NCBI GenBank assembly: GCA_950063125.1
Contig: CATLZI010000063.1
Location: 1 to 9,679 of the forward strand
Direction: 5' to 3'
DNA length: 9,679 bases
DNA from: an uncultured Porticoccus sp.
GTDB lineage: Bacteria; Pseudomonadota; Gammaproteobacteria; Pseudomonadales; Porticoccaceae
Shown: in pieces, positions 1 through 8,011 of the stretch
How positions within the stretch are numbered: the stretch's first letter is position 1
Layout: every line of letters begins with the position of its first letter
Program-made: the position numbers and the translations under genes
Notes under the pieces: generated by a model
The model's input: only the letters and a program-made list of their open reading frames with translations
Databases searched by the model: none
What the model was told of the DNA's origin: nothing

Positions 1-1309
1 TACGATATTCGGCAGAGCGGGCGTGGGCTGTCAGGCTTTCCCCCCGGGCCAGCACCGACGCAGTTTTCCCCAATGTCGAAGCACCTTCGGCGGAACACAT
101 AATCAGTGAACTGCGCTTTTGAAAATCATAAACACCCAGCGGCGAGGAAAAACGGGCCGTCATGGAGGTCGGCAGGACATGGTTGGGACCGGCACAGTAA
201 TCGCCCACCGCCTCGGCGGTATAACGACCCATAAAGATAGCCCCGGCATGCCGAATACCCGGCAACCAGTCTTCGGGGCTCGCCACAGACAGCTCTAGAT
301 GCTCGGGAGCAATGCGGTTAATCAGCGCCAGTGCGTCCGCCATGTCCGCTACCGCGATCAGGGCACCGCGCCTCTCAAGTGACGCACGAATAATCGATGC
401 CCGCTCCATTGTGGGCAACAACTTGCCAATACTGGTTTTTACCTGTTCAAGGAAATCCATATCCGGACTGATCAGGATGGCCTGAGCTTCTTCGTCGTGT
501 TCAGCCTGGGAAAACAGATCCATAGCGATCCAGTCCGGGTTTGTCTGACCATCGCAAACCACCAGAATTTCCGAGGGCCCCGCCACCATGTCCAGACCCA
601 CGGCTCCGAACACAGCTCGCTTGGCCGTGGCAACAAAGATATTGCCCGGCCCGACAATCTTGTCCACCCGAGGCACGGTTTCCGTACCATAGGCCAATGC
701 ACCAATGGCCTGAGCGCCGCCCAGTGTAAACAGACGATCAACTCCGGCAATCGCTGCCGCAGCGAGGACCAGCGGATTCAGTTCGCCACCCGGCGCGGGC
801 ACCACCATGATAATCTCGTTAACGCCGGCCACCCGGGCAGGCAGAGCATTCATCAGAACCGACGACGGATAGCTGGCTTTGCCCCCGGGCACATAAATGC
901 CCACCCGGTCCAGTGCGGTGATCTGCTGCCCCAACAGGGTGCCGTCCTCTTCCCGGTAGTGCCAGGAGGCCTGCTTCTGGTGCTGGTGATAACGGCGAAT
1001 TCGTTCCGCCGCCAATTCCAGTGCATCGCGCTCAGCTGCGGGGAGGTCGGCCAATGCTCCGAAAACAACGTCGGGAGGAATTTCGAGCTCCCCAACATCA
1101 CCGACATCCCGGGCGTCGAAGCGATTGGTAAATTCAATCAAAGCCTGATCACCGCGCTGGCGCACAGCCGCCAGAATATCACCAACGATCTGCTCAACAT
1201 TTTGATCTGATACATTCTCCCACGCCAGCAATTCAGTCAGCCGGTCGTCGAAACAGCTATCTGCGGTAGACAACTGCAGGATACTGATGGGTTCACTTTG
1301 CATCGTCAT
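1..1309 (-). CDS. hisD: Histidinol dehydrogenase (3' end cut by window edge)
   Basis: HisD oxidises L-histidinol to L-histidine in two NAD-dependent steps, the last two reactions of histidine synthesis, in the cytoplasm. The reverse strand is open for 436 codons to the window edge; the family is usually about 430-440 residues, so only the last few residues should be missing. Visible motifs are a [11 protein letters not shown] segment (residues 140-150), the dehydrogenase signature starting [17 protein letters not shown] (from 219), and the catalytic Glu-His pair in APEHLEL (E336, H337). Candidate zinc ligands are Q268 and H271 (SQAEHD), D370 (AVGDY) and H429 (LTAH). All key residues are present, so the gene looks functional. 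The ATG at 1309 overlaps the hisG stop as ATGA, which suggests translational coupling. A second in-frame ATG lies two codons downstream, and the AAGAAGG upstream could serve either. Identification is by family motif recognition. Confidence 0.97.
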   Translation of the reverse strand, partial: MTMQSEPISILQLSTADSCFDDRLTELLAWENVSDQNVEQIVGDILAAVRQRGDQALIEFTNRFDARDVGDVGELEIPPDVVFGALADLPAAERDALELAAERIRRYHQHQKQASWHYREEDGTLLGQQITALDRVGIYVPGGKASYPSSVLMNALPARVAGVNEIIMVVPAPGGELNPLVLAAAAIAGVDRLFTLGGAQAIGALAYGTETVPRVDKIVGPGNIFVATAKRAVFGAVGLDMVAGPSEILVVCDGQTNPDWIAMDLFSQAEHDEEAQAILISPDMDFLEQVKTSIGKLLPTMERASIIRASLERRGALIAVADMADALALINRIAPEHLELSVASPEDWLPGIRHAGAIFMGRYTAEAVGDYCAGPNHVLPTSMTARFSSPLGVYDFQKRSSLIMCSAEGASTLGKTASVLARGESLTAHARSAEYR

Positions 1310-1938
1310 CGGACCTTCTTCACCGCTTCCGTCAGACGGTCTACGATATCTTGCAGCAATCGGTGCTTCATCTTCATGGCGGCCTTGTTCACAATTAGCC
1401 GGGAACTGATGTCAGCAATAAACTCCCGGGCCTCCAGGCCATTGGCCCGAAGCGTATTGCCGGTATCCACAATATCCACAATCTCATCCGCCAGGGCCAT
1501 GATCGGAGCCAGCTCCATGGCACCGTAGAGTTTTATGATATCCGCCTGACGACCCTGTTCGGCATAAAAACGGCGGGCCACGTTAACGTATTTGGTGGCT
1601 ACCCGAATACGCCCTGTGCCAGGCGCTGCCCCAGCCACTGCCGCAGTCATCATACGACAGCGGGCGATACCCAGGTCCAGCGGTTCATAGAGCCCGCCAC
1701 CGCCATGCTCCAGGAGGGTGTCTTTTCCCGACACACCCAAATCCGCTGCCCCAAACTGCACATAAGTAGGAACATCTGAACCACGCAATACCAGCAATCG
1801 CACATCGGATCTACTGGTATCAAACAGAAGCTTGCGACTGGCACTAATGTCTTCCAGAGGCGCAATATCGACTTCCGCCAGCAAAGGCAGGGTTTCTTCC
1901 AGAATACGCCCCTTGGTCAGGGCAATGGTAATTTGCAT
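1306..1938 (-). CDS. hisG: ATP phosphoribosyltransferase, short form
   Basis: HisG joins ATP and PRPP to form phosphoribosyl-ATP, the first and feedback-controlled step of histidine synthesis. The protein is about 210 residues and begins [11 protein letters not shown]. It carries the family signature [20 protein letters not shown] (from residue 142), followed by the PRPP-binding loop [10 protein letters not shown] (158-167). It ends soon after the catalytic part, so the roughly 80-residue C-terminal regulatory domain of the long form (E. coli, 299 residues) is absent. In known organisms the short form needs HisZ, a HisRS-like regulatory subunit, which is not in this window. I chose the ATG at 1938 because homologues start at this point. 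A GTG at 1947 would add three residues (MSA) but has no visible ribosome binding site. The gene lies 53 bp after murA and overlaps hisD by 4 bp. Confidence 0.95.
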   Translation of the reverse strand: MQITIALTKGRILEETLPLLAEVDIAPLEDISASRKLLFDTSRSDVRLLVLRGSDVPTYVQFGAADLGVSGKDTLLEHGGGGLYEPLDLGIARCRMMTAAVAGAAPGTGRIRVATKYVNVARRFYAEQGRQADIIKLYGAMELAPIMALADEIVDIVDTGNTLRANGLEAREFIADISSRLIVNKAAMKMKHRLLQDIVDRLTEAVKKVR

Positions 1939-1991
1939 GGCACTCACATTGTTTATGCAACTGGTTACTTGAGGAAAACGCCCGACCGGGA

Positions 1992-3257
<1,266 letters not shown>

Positions 3258-3328
3258 TCAAAACCCTTGTGATTCAGCAAGGCAGTGGCCAATGTGAGCT
3301 GAGATGGGTGAGGGAAACCGGCGCGGGC

Positions 3329-3562
3329 TTATTTGCGAACTTCATCCGGCGTATAGGTTTTGATATTTACCGCGTGAATAGCGCCTTCGGCTATGTGTTG
3401 CTGAAGCACGGCATAGATTTTTTGTTGCCGCTGTACCGGGCGGAGTCCGGAAAATAAGTCGCCGACGACCTGTATTTCAAAGTGGCTACCATCGCCATCA
3501 ACGGTGACATCACAATCGGCCAGAGCATCCTGCAGGAGCACCTGCACATCATCGGGAGTCAT
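3329..3562 (-). CDS. ibaG: BolA-family protein IbaG
   Basis: This is a 77-residue BolA-family protein. The family works with monothiol glutaredoxins and [2Fe-2S] clusters in iron handling and acid or envelope stress, and IbaG (formerly YrbA) is the member encoded beside murA. Diagnostic parts are GDGSHFEIQVVGDLF (23-37), the RPVQRQQKIYAVL helix (41-53) and the C-terminal IHAVNIKTYTPDE (62-74). H63 lies at the position of the conserved cluster-ligand histidine. The product ends soon after TPDE, slightly shorter than E. coli IbaG (about 84-89 residues). Only 3 bp separate its ATG from the mlaC stop, and a GAGGGG lying across the mlaC end is its likely ribosome binding site. The two genes are therefore surely co-transcribed. 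At this locus mlaB normally lies between them, but here it does not. Confidence 0.93.
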   Translation of the reverse strand: MTPDDVQVLLQDALADCDVTVDGDGSHFEIQVVGDLFSGLRPVQRQQKIYAVLQQHIAEGAIHAVNIKTYTPDEVRK

Positions 3563-3565
3563 GGG

Positions 3566-4225
3566 TTACCCCTCACTTTTAATGACATCTGACGGGGCAG
3601 ACCAGTTGGCTATGACCTGATCGATATTGCCGTCATATTGTTCGGCTCTCTGGGCAAACTGGTTGCGGAACGTTTTACCCAGGTTGATCCCGTTGATCAC
3701 AACGTTGGTGATTTTCCACGCACCTTCACGATTGAGCGCCATAGAGTAGTAGAGTGGAAAGACCCCATCCTTGCCACGAATTTCCTGAACCACGGTAACC
3801 CGGCGCTTACCTTCAAGATCTTCCTTGGGCGGCAACACCACAATGGTTTCATCGCCATAGGAAATCAGACCGCGACCATAGGTTTCAATCAGGTCGCGAT
3901 GAAAGGTTTTGACGAACAGCTCACGCTGTTCATCGGTAGCCTCGGCTCGATAGGTACCCATAACATTGCTGGCAATCCACTTGAAATCAATCACCCGGGT
4001 CAGCAGGCAATCCAGCGAATCGAAGAAAGCCTGGGGCTCATCGTCAAAAGTCTCCCGGTGTTCATCAATCATCTGCAACAAATCTTCAGTCACGGTCTCA
4101 ATTAATTCATGGGGACTTTGTTCTGATGAGGTAACGGCATCATCCGCAGCCTGGGTAGCAATTGCATGACCCGACAACAGAACAACGAGTGCGGGAAGCA
4201 ATGTTTTTATCAACCTTTTGTACAT
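3566..4225 (-). CDS. mlaC: Periplasmic phospholipid-binding protein MlaC
   Basis: MlaC (Ttg2D/MlaC family) carries phospholipids through the periplasm between the outer-membrane MlaA complex and the inner-membrane MlaFEDB transporter, helping to keep the outer leaflet asymmetric. The 219-residue protein starts with a Sec signal peptide: MYKRLIK, a hydrophobic core to about residue 19, and a probable cut after TQA at residue 26. The mature part has the family pattern: DFKWIASNVMGTYRAEAT (80-97), a YGRGLISYGDETIVVLPP stretch (116-133), VVQEI and the C-terminal ITNVVINGINLGKTFRNQF (172-190). The ATG at 4225 is preceded by GAGGAAA at a good distance. What is odd is the context: no mlaF, mlaE or mlaD lies upstream, where 349 bp of non-coding DNA occurs instead, and mlaB is missing downstream. 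Either the transporter genes lie elsewhere, or this carrier has a different partner. Confidence 0.94.
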   Translation of the reverse strand: MYKRLIKTLLPALVVLLSGHAIATQAADDAVTSSEQSPHELIETVTEDLLQMIDEHRETFDDEPQAFFDSLDCLLTRVIDFKWIASNVMGTYRAEATDEQRELFVKTFHRDLIETYGRGLISYGDETIVVLPPKEDLEGKRRVTVVQEIRGKDGVFPLYYSMALNREGAWKITNVVINGINLGKTFRNQFAQRAEQYDGNIDQVIANWSAPSDVIKSEG

Positions 4226-4344
4226 GGCAATTTTCCTCTAATTATTCGGGCCTGCTGGCTGAACAGCTGTCCTTTGTTCGGTCACAACCATTTGACAGCA
4301 ACAACCCAGCCAAGTGCCTGATTAGCTGACCTGAAAAGGCGTGC

Positions 4345-4372
4345 ACTATACCATTGCCCCGCTATTTCCGAA
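4345..4372 (-). promoter_or_regulatory. Candidate extended -10 promoter for mlaC-ibaG-murA
   Basis: On the reverse strand the sequence TGGTATAGTGCACGCC gives an extended -10 element (TGn followed by TATAGT, 5 of 6 to TATAAT; hexamer at 4345-4350). A weak -35 (TTCGGA, 4367-4372) lies 16 bp upstream. Transcription would start near 4338, leaving a leader of about 113 bases before the mlaC ATG. It is the best sigma-70-type site facing mlaC in the gap. This is a motif match only. Confidence 0.5.
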
Positions 4373-4521
4373 ATCCTTGAGAGCCAGGCAATTTTATGGA
4401 GAACCTGTTAATGGCCTCTGCCGAGGTTCTGACTGAACTGCCAGGGCTGGGGGTGCGCTGCTAATAATAATGTATACCTCACATAGCGACACGGACGCCC
4501 GCTTGCCGATCACCGTCAACA

Positions 4522-4551
4522 CTTACAGCATTACCTGGTTGCCGGTATACT
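4522..4551 (+). promoter_or_regulatory. Candidate sigma-70 promoter for kdsD-lptB genes
   Basis: The hexamers CTTACA (4522-4527, 4 of 6 to TTGACA) and TATACT (4546-4551, 5 of 6 to TATAAT) are separated by 18 bp. Transcription would begin around 4558, only about 17 bases before the kdsD ATG, giving a short leader with a weak GGGTA ribosome binding site at 4567-4571. This is a motif match only. Confidence 0.4.
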
Positions 4552-4574
4552 TGGCAAAATATTTTGGGTAGCCA

Positions 4575-5546
4575 ATGACCACCAGTAATTTTGCCGAAGC
4601 CGCACGCCGCACCATCCGTCTTGAAGCCGAAGCCGTCACCCTGCTCGAAGAGCGGATTGATGCCGCTTTTGACCGTGCCTGCGAGTTGATCATGCAGTGC
4701 ACCGGTCGCGTCATTGTTACCGGCATGGGAAAGTCCGGACATATCGGCAGGAAGATTGCCGCCAGTCTGGCGAGCACGGGAACCCCCGCGTTTTTCGTTC
4801 ATCCCGGGGAAGCCAGCCATGGCGACCTTGGCATGATCACACGGGTTGATCTGGTGCTGGCATTATCCAATTCCGGAACCACCGCCGAAATCATTACCCT
4901 GCTACCACTCATTAAGCGTATGGGCCTTCCGCTGATCAGTATGACCGGCAACCCGGATTCGATTCTGGCCCAGGCATCAGAGGCCCACCTGGATGTCCGG
5001 GTTCCCAGTGAGGCCTGCCCTCTGGGGTTGGCACCGACCACCAGTACCACGGCGACACTGGTCATGGGCGACGCTCTGGCAATTGCTCTGCTGGAGGCAC
5101 GGGGTTTTACCGCCGAGGACTTCGCCTTTTCCCACCCGGGCGGGGCACTCGGTCGCAAACTGCTACTCAAGGTGGAAACCATCATGCACAGTGGCGATGA
5201 GTTGCCCCGGGTGTTCGAGGACGCGTTACTGAAAAAAGCCCTGGTGGAAATGACCGCCAAAGGGTTTGGCATGACGACGGTGGTTAACCGCCAGGGAGAA
5301 CTGGTCGGGGTATTTACCGACGGCGATCTACGCCGGGCTGTCGATAACGATATCGACATCAATCACAGCACCGTCCGTCAATTAATCAAGGGCAGCTGCA
5401 AGGCCGTTCATCGGGAACTGCTCGCGGCCGAGGCATTAAAAATCATGGAAGACAATAAAATTACGGCACTTGTTATTGAAGACGCCAACCACCATCCGAT
5501 TGGGGTTCTCCATATGCACGACATCCTGCGCGCGGGAGTCATGTAA
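4575..5546 (+). CDS. kdsD: D-arabinose-5-phosphate isomerase
   Basis: KdsD converts D-ribulose 5-phosphate to D-arabinose 5-phosphate, the first step of Kdo synthesis for the LPS inner core, in the cytoplasm. The 323-residue protein has the usual architecture: an N-terminal SIS sugar-isomerase domain (about 40-175) followed by two CBS domains (about 204-260 and 272-320). Motifs are VTGMGKSGHIG (48-58), LALSNSGTT (95-103), LAPTTSTTATL (152-162) and FSHPGGALGR (185-194). Candidate catalytic residues K53, E105, E146 and H187 sit exactly six positions before E. coli K59, E111, E152 and H193, as I recall them. The CBS part ends with the typical HMHDILRAGV. An in-frame stop (TAG, 4569-4571) just upstream makes the ATG at 4575 the first possible ATG. 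This is the first gene of the rightward group; kdsC starts 2 bp after its stop. Confidence 0.97.
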   Translation: MTTSNFAEAARRTIRLEAEAVTLLEERIDAAFDRACELIMQCTGRVIVTGMGKSGHIGRKIAASLASTGTPAFFVHPGEASHGDLGMITRVDLVLALSNSGTTAEIITLLPLIKRMGLPLISMTGNPDSILAQASEAHLDVRVPSEACPLGLAPTTSTTATLVMGDALAIALLEARGFTAEDFAFSHPGGALGRKLLLKVETIMHSGDELPRVFEDALLKKALVEMTAKGFGMTTVVNRQGELVGVFTDGDLRRAVDNDIDINHSTVRQLIKGSCKAVHRELLAAEALKIMEDNKITALVIEDANHHPIGVLHMHDILRAGVM

Positions 5547-5548
5547 CC

Positions 5549-6082
5549 ATGTCAGCCCCGAACCTGAAAGTCACCAGCAGAGCTCGTCAAATCCGGTTAT
5601 TGCTACTGGATGTAGACGGCGTCCTGACCGATGGCTGCCTCTACTACGGCAACAATGGAGAGGAACTGAAATCGTTCAACATACAGGACGGTCTCGGGAT
5701 TAAACTATTACAGCGCAACGGCATCAAAGTCGGCATTATCACCGGCCGATCTTCAGCACTGGTGGCAAGACGGGCCAAAGAGCTGGGTATCGATCTTGTC
5801 GTACAGGGAAGAGAGGACAAACTGACAGCTCTGGAAGACTTGCTAGTTACACACCCTTACCAGATGAACGAAATTGCCTTTCTCGGCGACGATCTTCCCG
5901 ACCTGGCTGTCATCAGGCAAGTGGGGCTGGGGGTAGCCGTGGCGAATGCCCGGCCAATTATCGCTGAACACGCACTCTGGCAGACCACCGCCTGCGGTGG
6001 AGCCGGTGCTGTCCGGGAGCTGGCCGAGCTGCTTTTACAGGCTCAGGATAAACTGGAATCCACCTTTACGGACTACCTCTAA
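5549..6082 (+). CDS. kdsC: 3-deoxy-D-manno-octulosonate 8-phosphate phosphatase
   Basis: KdsC removes phosphate from Kdo 8-phosphate to give Kdo, the third step of Kdo synthesis. It is a 177-residue haloacid-dehalogenase-family phosphatase of the compact, cap-less tetrameric type. HAD motif I is LLLDVDGVLTDG, with nucleophile D21 and D23. Motif II is IITGRSS (T65), the motif III lysine is K91 (REDKLTALED), and motif IV is FLGDDLPDL with D114 and D115. The C-terminal stretch CGGAGAVRELAELLL (149-163) is typical of KdsC. The length agrees with the family (E. coli 188, with a somewhat longer N-terminus). The start lies 2 bp after the kdsD stop and relies on GGGAG inside the kdsD end, so translation is probably coupled. 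Confidence 0.96.
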   Translation: MSAPNLKVTSRARQIRLLLLDVDGVLTDGCLYYGNNGEELKSFNIQDGLGIKLLQRNGIKVGIITGRSSALVARRAKELGIDLVVQGREDKLTALEDLLVTHPYQMNEIAFLGDDLPDLAVIRQVGLGVAVANARPIIAEHALWQTTACGGAGAVRELAELLLQAQDKLESTFTDYL

Positions 6083-6086
6083 ACTT

Positions 6087-6668
6087 ATGCGCAATATTTT
6101 AATGACTGCCATGCTGCTCGCCTCAACAGGGATTTTCCTGTTGTTCTGGCTGTCGCCACCGGAGGTATTTCTGAACAAGCCACACGCCGATGTAGAAGAA
6201 TTACCCAAAGCAGACAGTTATATGAACAATATTGATACGGTAAATTTTGACAGGGATGGCAACCGGGCTTACACCCTCACAGCCACGGAGGCGCGCCACT
6301 TTAATCGCGGCAACCGACTGGAACTGGAGAACCCCGGCATGGTGTCTTACAGTGAACCGAACGAGGGTTCGGAGCAGACACCCCCATGGCATGCAACCTC
6401 CCAGAAAGGGACTATCTACAATGGGGGTGAGCGGGCTGTCCTATCCGGTGACGTCTATGCCTGGCAATCTGTTAAAAAAGGCGGTAAAAATGAATTTCTC
6501 ACCAGCAAATTAACCATATTCCCTGAGACCAATATTGCCGAAACCGGCCTACCTGTGACTATTAAAACACCTCAGGGGGAGACCACTGGCACAGGCATGT
6601 GGGCAGATCTTAATGATGAGATATTCAAACTGCTATCAAAAGTAAAGGGGATTCACCGTGCGCCATAA
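6087..6668 (+). CDS. lptC: LPS export system protein LptC
   Basis: LptC is the bitopic inner-membrane protein of the LptB2FGC complex that receives LPS from LptFG and passes it to LptA in the periplasm. I place the start at the ATG at 6087 (MRNILMTAML), 4 bp after kdsC. The frame stays open further upstream inside kdsC, but that extension would overlap kdsC by more than 130 bp and bury the membrane anchor. The resulting 193 residues match the family (E. coli 191). Residues 4-23 form one transmembrane helix (LMTAMLLASTGIFLLFW). The rest is a beta-jellyroll (OstA-type) periplasmic domain including YTLTATEARHF (62-72), PWHATSQKGTIYNGGERAVL (100-119) and LSGDVYAW (119-126). No strong ribosome binding site is seen, so coupling to kdsC is likely. 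Sequence conservation in LptC is low; the call rests on size, topology and position between kdsC and lptA. Confidence 0.93.
   Translation: MRNILMTAMLLASTGIFLLFWLSPPEVFLNKPHADVEELPKADSYMNNIDTVNFDRDGNRAYTLTATEARHFNRGNRLELENPGMVSYSEPNEGSEQTPPWHATSQKGTIYNGGERAVLSGDVYAWQSVKKGGKNEFLTSKLTIFPETNIAETGLPVTIKTPQGETTGTGMWADLNDEIFKLLSKVKGIHRAP
6644..6650 (+). promoter_or_regulatory. Ribosome binding site deciding the lptA GTG start
   Basis: AAAGGGG ends 7 bases before the GTG at 6658, inside the end of lptC. No ATG lies near the predicted N-terminus, so this site is the main support for the GTG start of lptA. Confidence 0.7.
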
Positions 6669-7161
6669 TTTATTCATTCTGCTGCTACTGGCAACATGTC
6701 ATTCCTCCAGTCTGGCGCTACCCAGCGACGCACAACAGCCTATCAATATTGAGTCGGACAGAGCCGAACGATATGAAAAAACCGGTACAACGATCTACGA
6801 AGGCGCTGTCGTTATTACCCAGGGAACCATCAAAATCCACGCGGACAAGGTCACCGTCTACACGGCAAATAACCAGGTCGTCCGAATTGTCTGTGTGGGA
6901 GAACCTGCCCGCTACCAACAACAACCGAACCCCAACGACAGCCTGATGTACGCCAAGGGGGATACTATTGAATACCACCTGGCCAGCGACCGTATCGACC
7001 TACTGAAAAATGCCAGCGTTGAGCAAAATGGCACCGTTATCACCGGTGAAAAAATCAACTATGACCTGAAGGCAGAGGTGGTCAAGGCGAGCAGTGGCGA
7101 CAATCCCCGCCAGCGAATCCAGATGGTCATTCCACCCAACAAGCAAAAGGATGCAAACTAA
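6658..7161 (+). CDS. lptA: LPS transport periplasmic bridge protein LptA
   Basis: LptA molecules assemble head to tail into the periplasmic bridge that carries LPS from LptC to LptD at the outer membrane. The 167-residue product starts at GTG and has an N-terminal signal peptide: MRHN, a hydrophobic core FILLLLA, and a probable cut after SSSLA at residue 20. The mature part is a single OstA/LptA beta-jellyroll domain: QPINIESDRAERYEKTGTTI (27-46), YEGAVVITQGTIKIHADKV (47-65), GEPARYQQQ (81-89), AKGDTIEYH (99-107) and a second repeat-like GTVITGEKINYDLKAEVV (125-142). The basic, polar C-terminus is normal. It overlaps lptC by 11 bp and abuts lptB directly (TAA then ATG), fixing its place in the group. 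One cysteine (C79) is in the mature chain, and C14 is within the signal peptide. Confidence 0.95.
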   Translation: MRHNLFILLLLATCHSSSLALPSDAQQPINIESDRAERYEKTGTTIYEGAVVITQGTIKIHADKVTVYTANNQVVRIVCVGEPARYQQQPNPNDSLMYAKGDTIEYHLASDRIDLLKNASVEQNGTVITGEKINYDLKAEVVKASSGDNPRQRIQMVIPPNKQKDAN

Positions 7162-7887
7162 ATGGCTATCCTTAAAGCGTCAAACCTGGTCAAAAGCTAT
7201 AAAAGAAGGCCGGTGATTCGCGATGTATCTCTCACCGTCGAAAGCGGTGCGATTGTCGGATTGCTCGGGCCTAACGGCGCTGGCAAAACCACCTGTTTTT
7301 ACATGATTGTCGGGCTGGTTCATCAGGATGGCGGCTCTGTTCATATCGATGATGAAGACATCACTTCTCTGTCCATGCACGGCAGGGCGCGCAAGGGACT
7401 TGGCTATCTCCCGCAAGAGGCTTCCATTTTTCGCAAGATGACCGTGGAGAATAATATTCTGGCGATTCTGGAAACCAGAAAAGATCTCAACAAACAACAG
7501 CGTGTGAAAAAACTGGAACAGCTACTTCAGGAGTTTCATATCAACCATATCCGCAACACCCTTGGCATGAGCCTCTCGGGAGGGGAGCGTCGCAGGGTGG
7601 AAATTGCTCGTGCACTGGCCATTGAGCCGGCCTTTATCCTTCTGGATGAACCCTTTGCCGGGGTCGACCCGATTTCAGTCAACGATATCAAACAGATCAT
7701 CCGTCATTTACGCGATATAGGTATTGGTGTCCTGATCACAGACCACAACGTACGCGAGACACTCGATATCTGCGAGCATGCCTATATCGTTGGCGAAGGA
7801 CAGGTTATTGCCGAGGGGCAGGCCACTGATATTGTCGCCAACCAGCAGGTACGGGATATCTATCTCGGCGAAGACTTTATGCTTTGA
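7162..7887 (+). CDS. lptB: LPS export ABC transporter ATPase LptB
   Basis: LptB is the cytoplasmic ATPase dimer that powers LPS extraction by LptFG. The 241-residue length equals that of E. coli LptB. All ABC motifs are present: Walker A GPNGAGKT (36-43, with K42), Q-loop Q85 ([14 protein letters not shown]), signature LSGGERRR (138-145), Walker [14 protein letters not shown] (158-170, catalytic E163) and H-loop H195 (ITDHNVRET). The positions of K42, Q85, E163 and H195 agree with the E. coli numbering I recall. The [13 protein letters not shown] stretch that contacts the coupling helices of LptF and LptG is family-specific and separates LptB from LivF-like ATPases. The ATG follows the lptA stop with no gap, and AAAAGG about 11 bases upstream is the likely ribosome binding site. 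lptF and lptG are normally at another locus and are not here. Confidence 0.98.
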   Translation: MAILKASNLVKSYKRRPVIRDVSLTVESGAIVGLLGPNGAGKTTCFYMIVGLVHQDGGSVHIDDEDITSLSMHGRARKGLGYLPQEASIFRKMTVENNILAILETRKDLNKQQRVKKLEQLLQEFHINHIRNTLGMSLSGGERRRVEIARALAIEPAFILLDEPFAGVDPISVNDIKQIIRHLRDIGIGVLITDHNVRETLDICEHAYIVGEGQVIAEGQATDIVANQQVRDIYLGEDFML

Positions 7888-7920
7888 TGGGACGTACTAC
7901 CGCACAGCGATTGCGCGAAA

Positions 7921-7936
7921 CGGCACACATTTTGCT
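7921..7936 (+). promoter_or_regulatory. Candidate sigma-54 (-24/-12) promoter or binding site ahead of rpoN
   Basis: In the 124-bp gap between lptB and rpoN, CGGCACA-N4-TTGCT matches the sigma-54 consensus TGGCACG-N4-TTGCW at 10 of 12 positions. It has the required GG-N10-GC spacing (GG at 7922-7923, GC at 7934-7935). Initiation would fall near 7947, about 65 bases before the rpoN ATG. It points at the sigma-54 gene itself, so autoregulation is the natural reading; bound but unactivated holoenzyme could equally act as a block on read-through. No activator site was identified. I saw no better sigma-70 promoter in the gap. Confidence 0.55.
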
Positions 7937-8011
7937 TGTCTCTCCCCCCGAAGGCAGACTACACTTTCCGTGTGAATATTTTCGTAACAATCCTCTATAC
8001 GCAGTCATAAC

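Larger units (their letters stand above)
4226..4574. other. Divergent intergenic region between mlaC and kdsD
   Basis: This 349-bp stretch separates the two divergent gene arms. In E. coli-like chromosomes this position is occupied by mlaFED on one side and yrbG on the other. I read both strands for remnants of those genes (ABC Walker motifs, permease helices, MCE segments) and found none. It contains the mlaC ribosome binding site at 4233-4239, one candidate promoter on each strand, and a possible 22-codon ORF on the plus strand at 4396-4464 (starts MENLLMASAEVL). No convincing terminator or repeat was seen. Confidence 0.8.

Noticed and set aside
497..1210. A 237-codon plus-strand ORF opposite hisD.
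   Set aside because: It is fully antisense to a hisD reading frame with intact motifs, its translation has no recognisable domain, and its residue mix is typical of a shadow frame.
1972..1990. CCCGGTCGGG followed by GCGTTTT on the minus strand after murA, looking like a terminator.
   Set aside because: The stem is only 4 bp with a 2-base loop and a short T run, so it is too weak; hisG follows closely in the same direction.
4417..4444. Small inverted repeats (CCTC/GAGG and GTTC/GAAC) in the divergent gap.
   Set aside because: The stems are 4 bp and are not followed by a T run or any known operator pattern.
4493..4507. A GG-N10-GC pattern with TTGC upstream of kdsD, resembling a sigma-54 site.
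   Set aside because: The -24 half (CGGACGC) matches only at GG, giving 6 of 12 positions in all, which is expected by chance in GC-rich DNA.
4799..5362. A 187-codon minus-strand ORF opposite kdsD.
   Set aside because: It is serine- and arginine-rich low-complexity translation antisense to the SIS and CBS domains of kdsD; a shadow.
5946..6086. Upstream extension of the lptC frame to 5946.
   Set aside because: It would overlap kdsC by over 130 bp and add 47 residues before the membrane anchor; the ATG at 6087 gives the normal LptC length.
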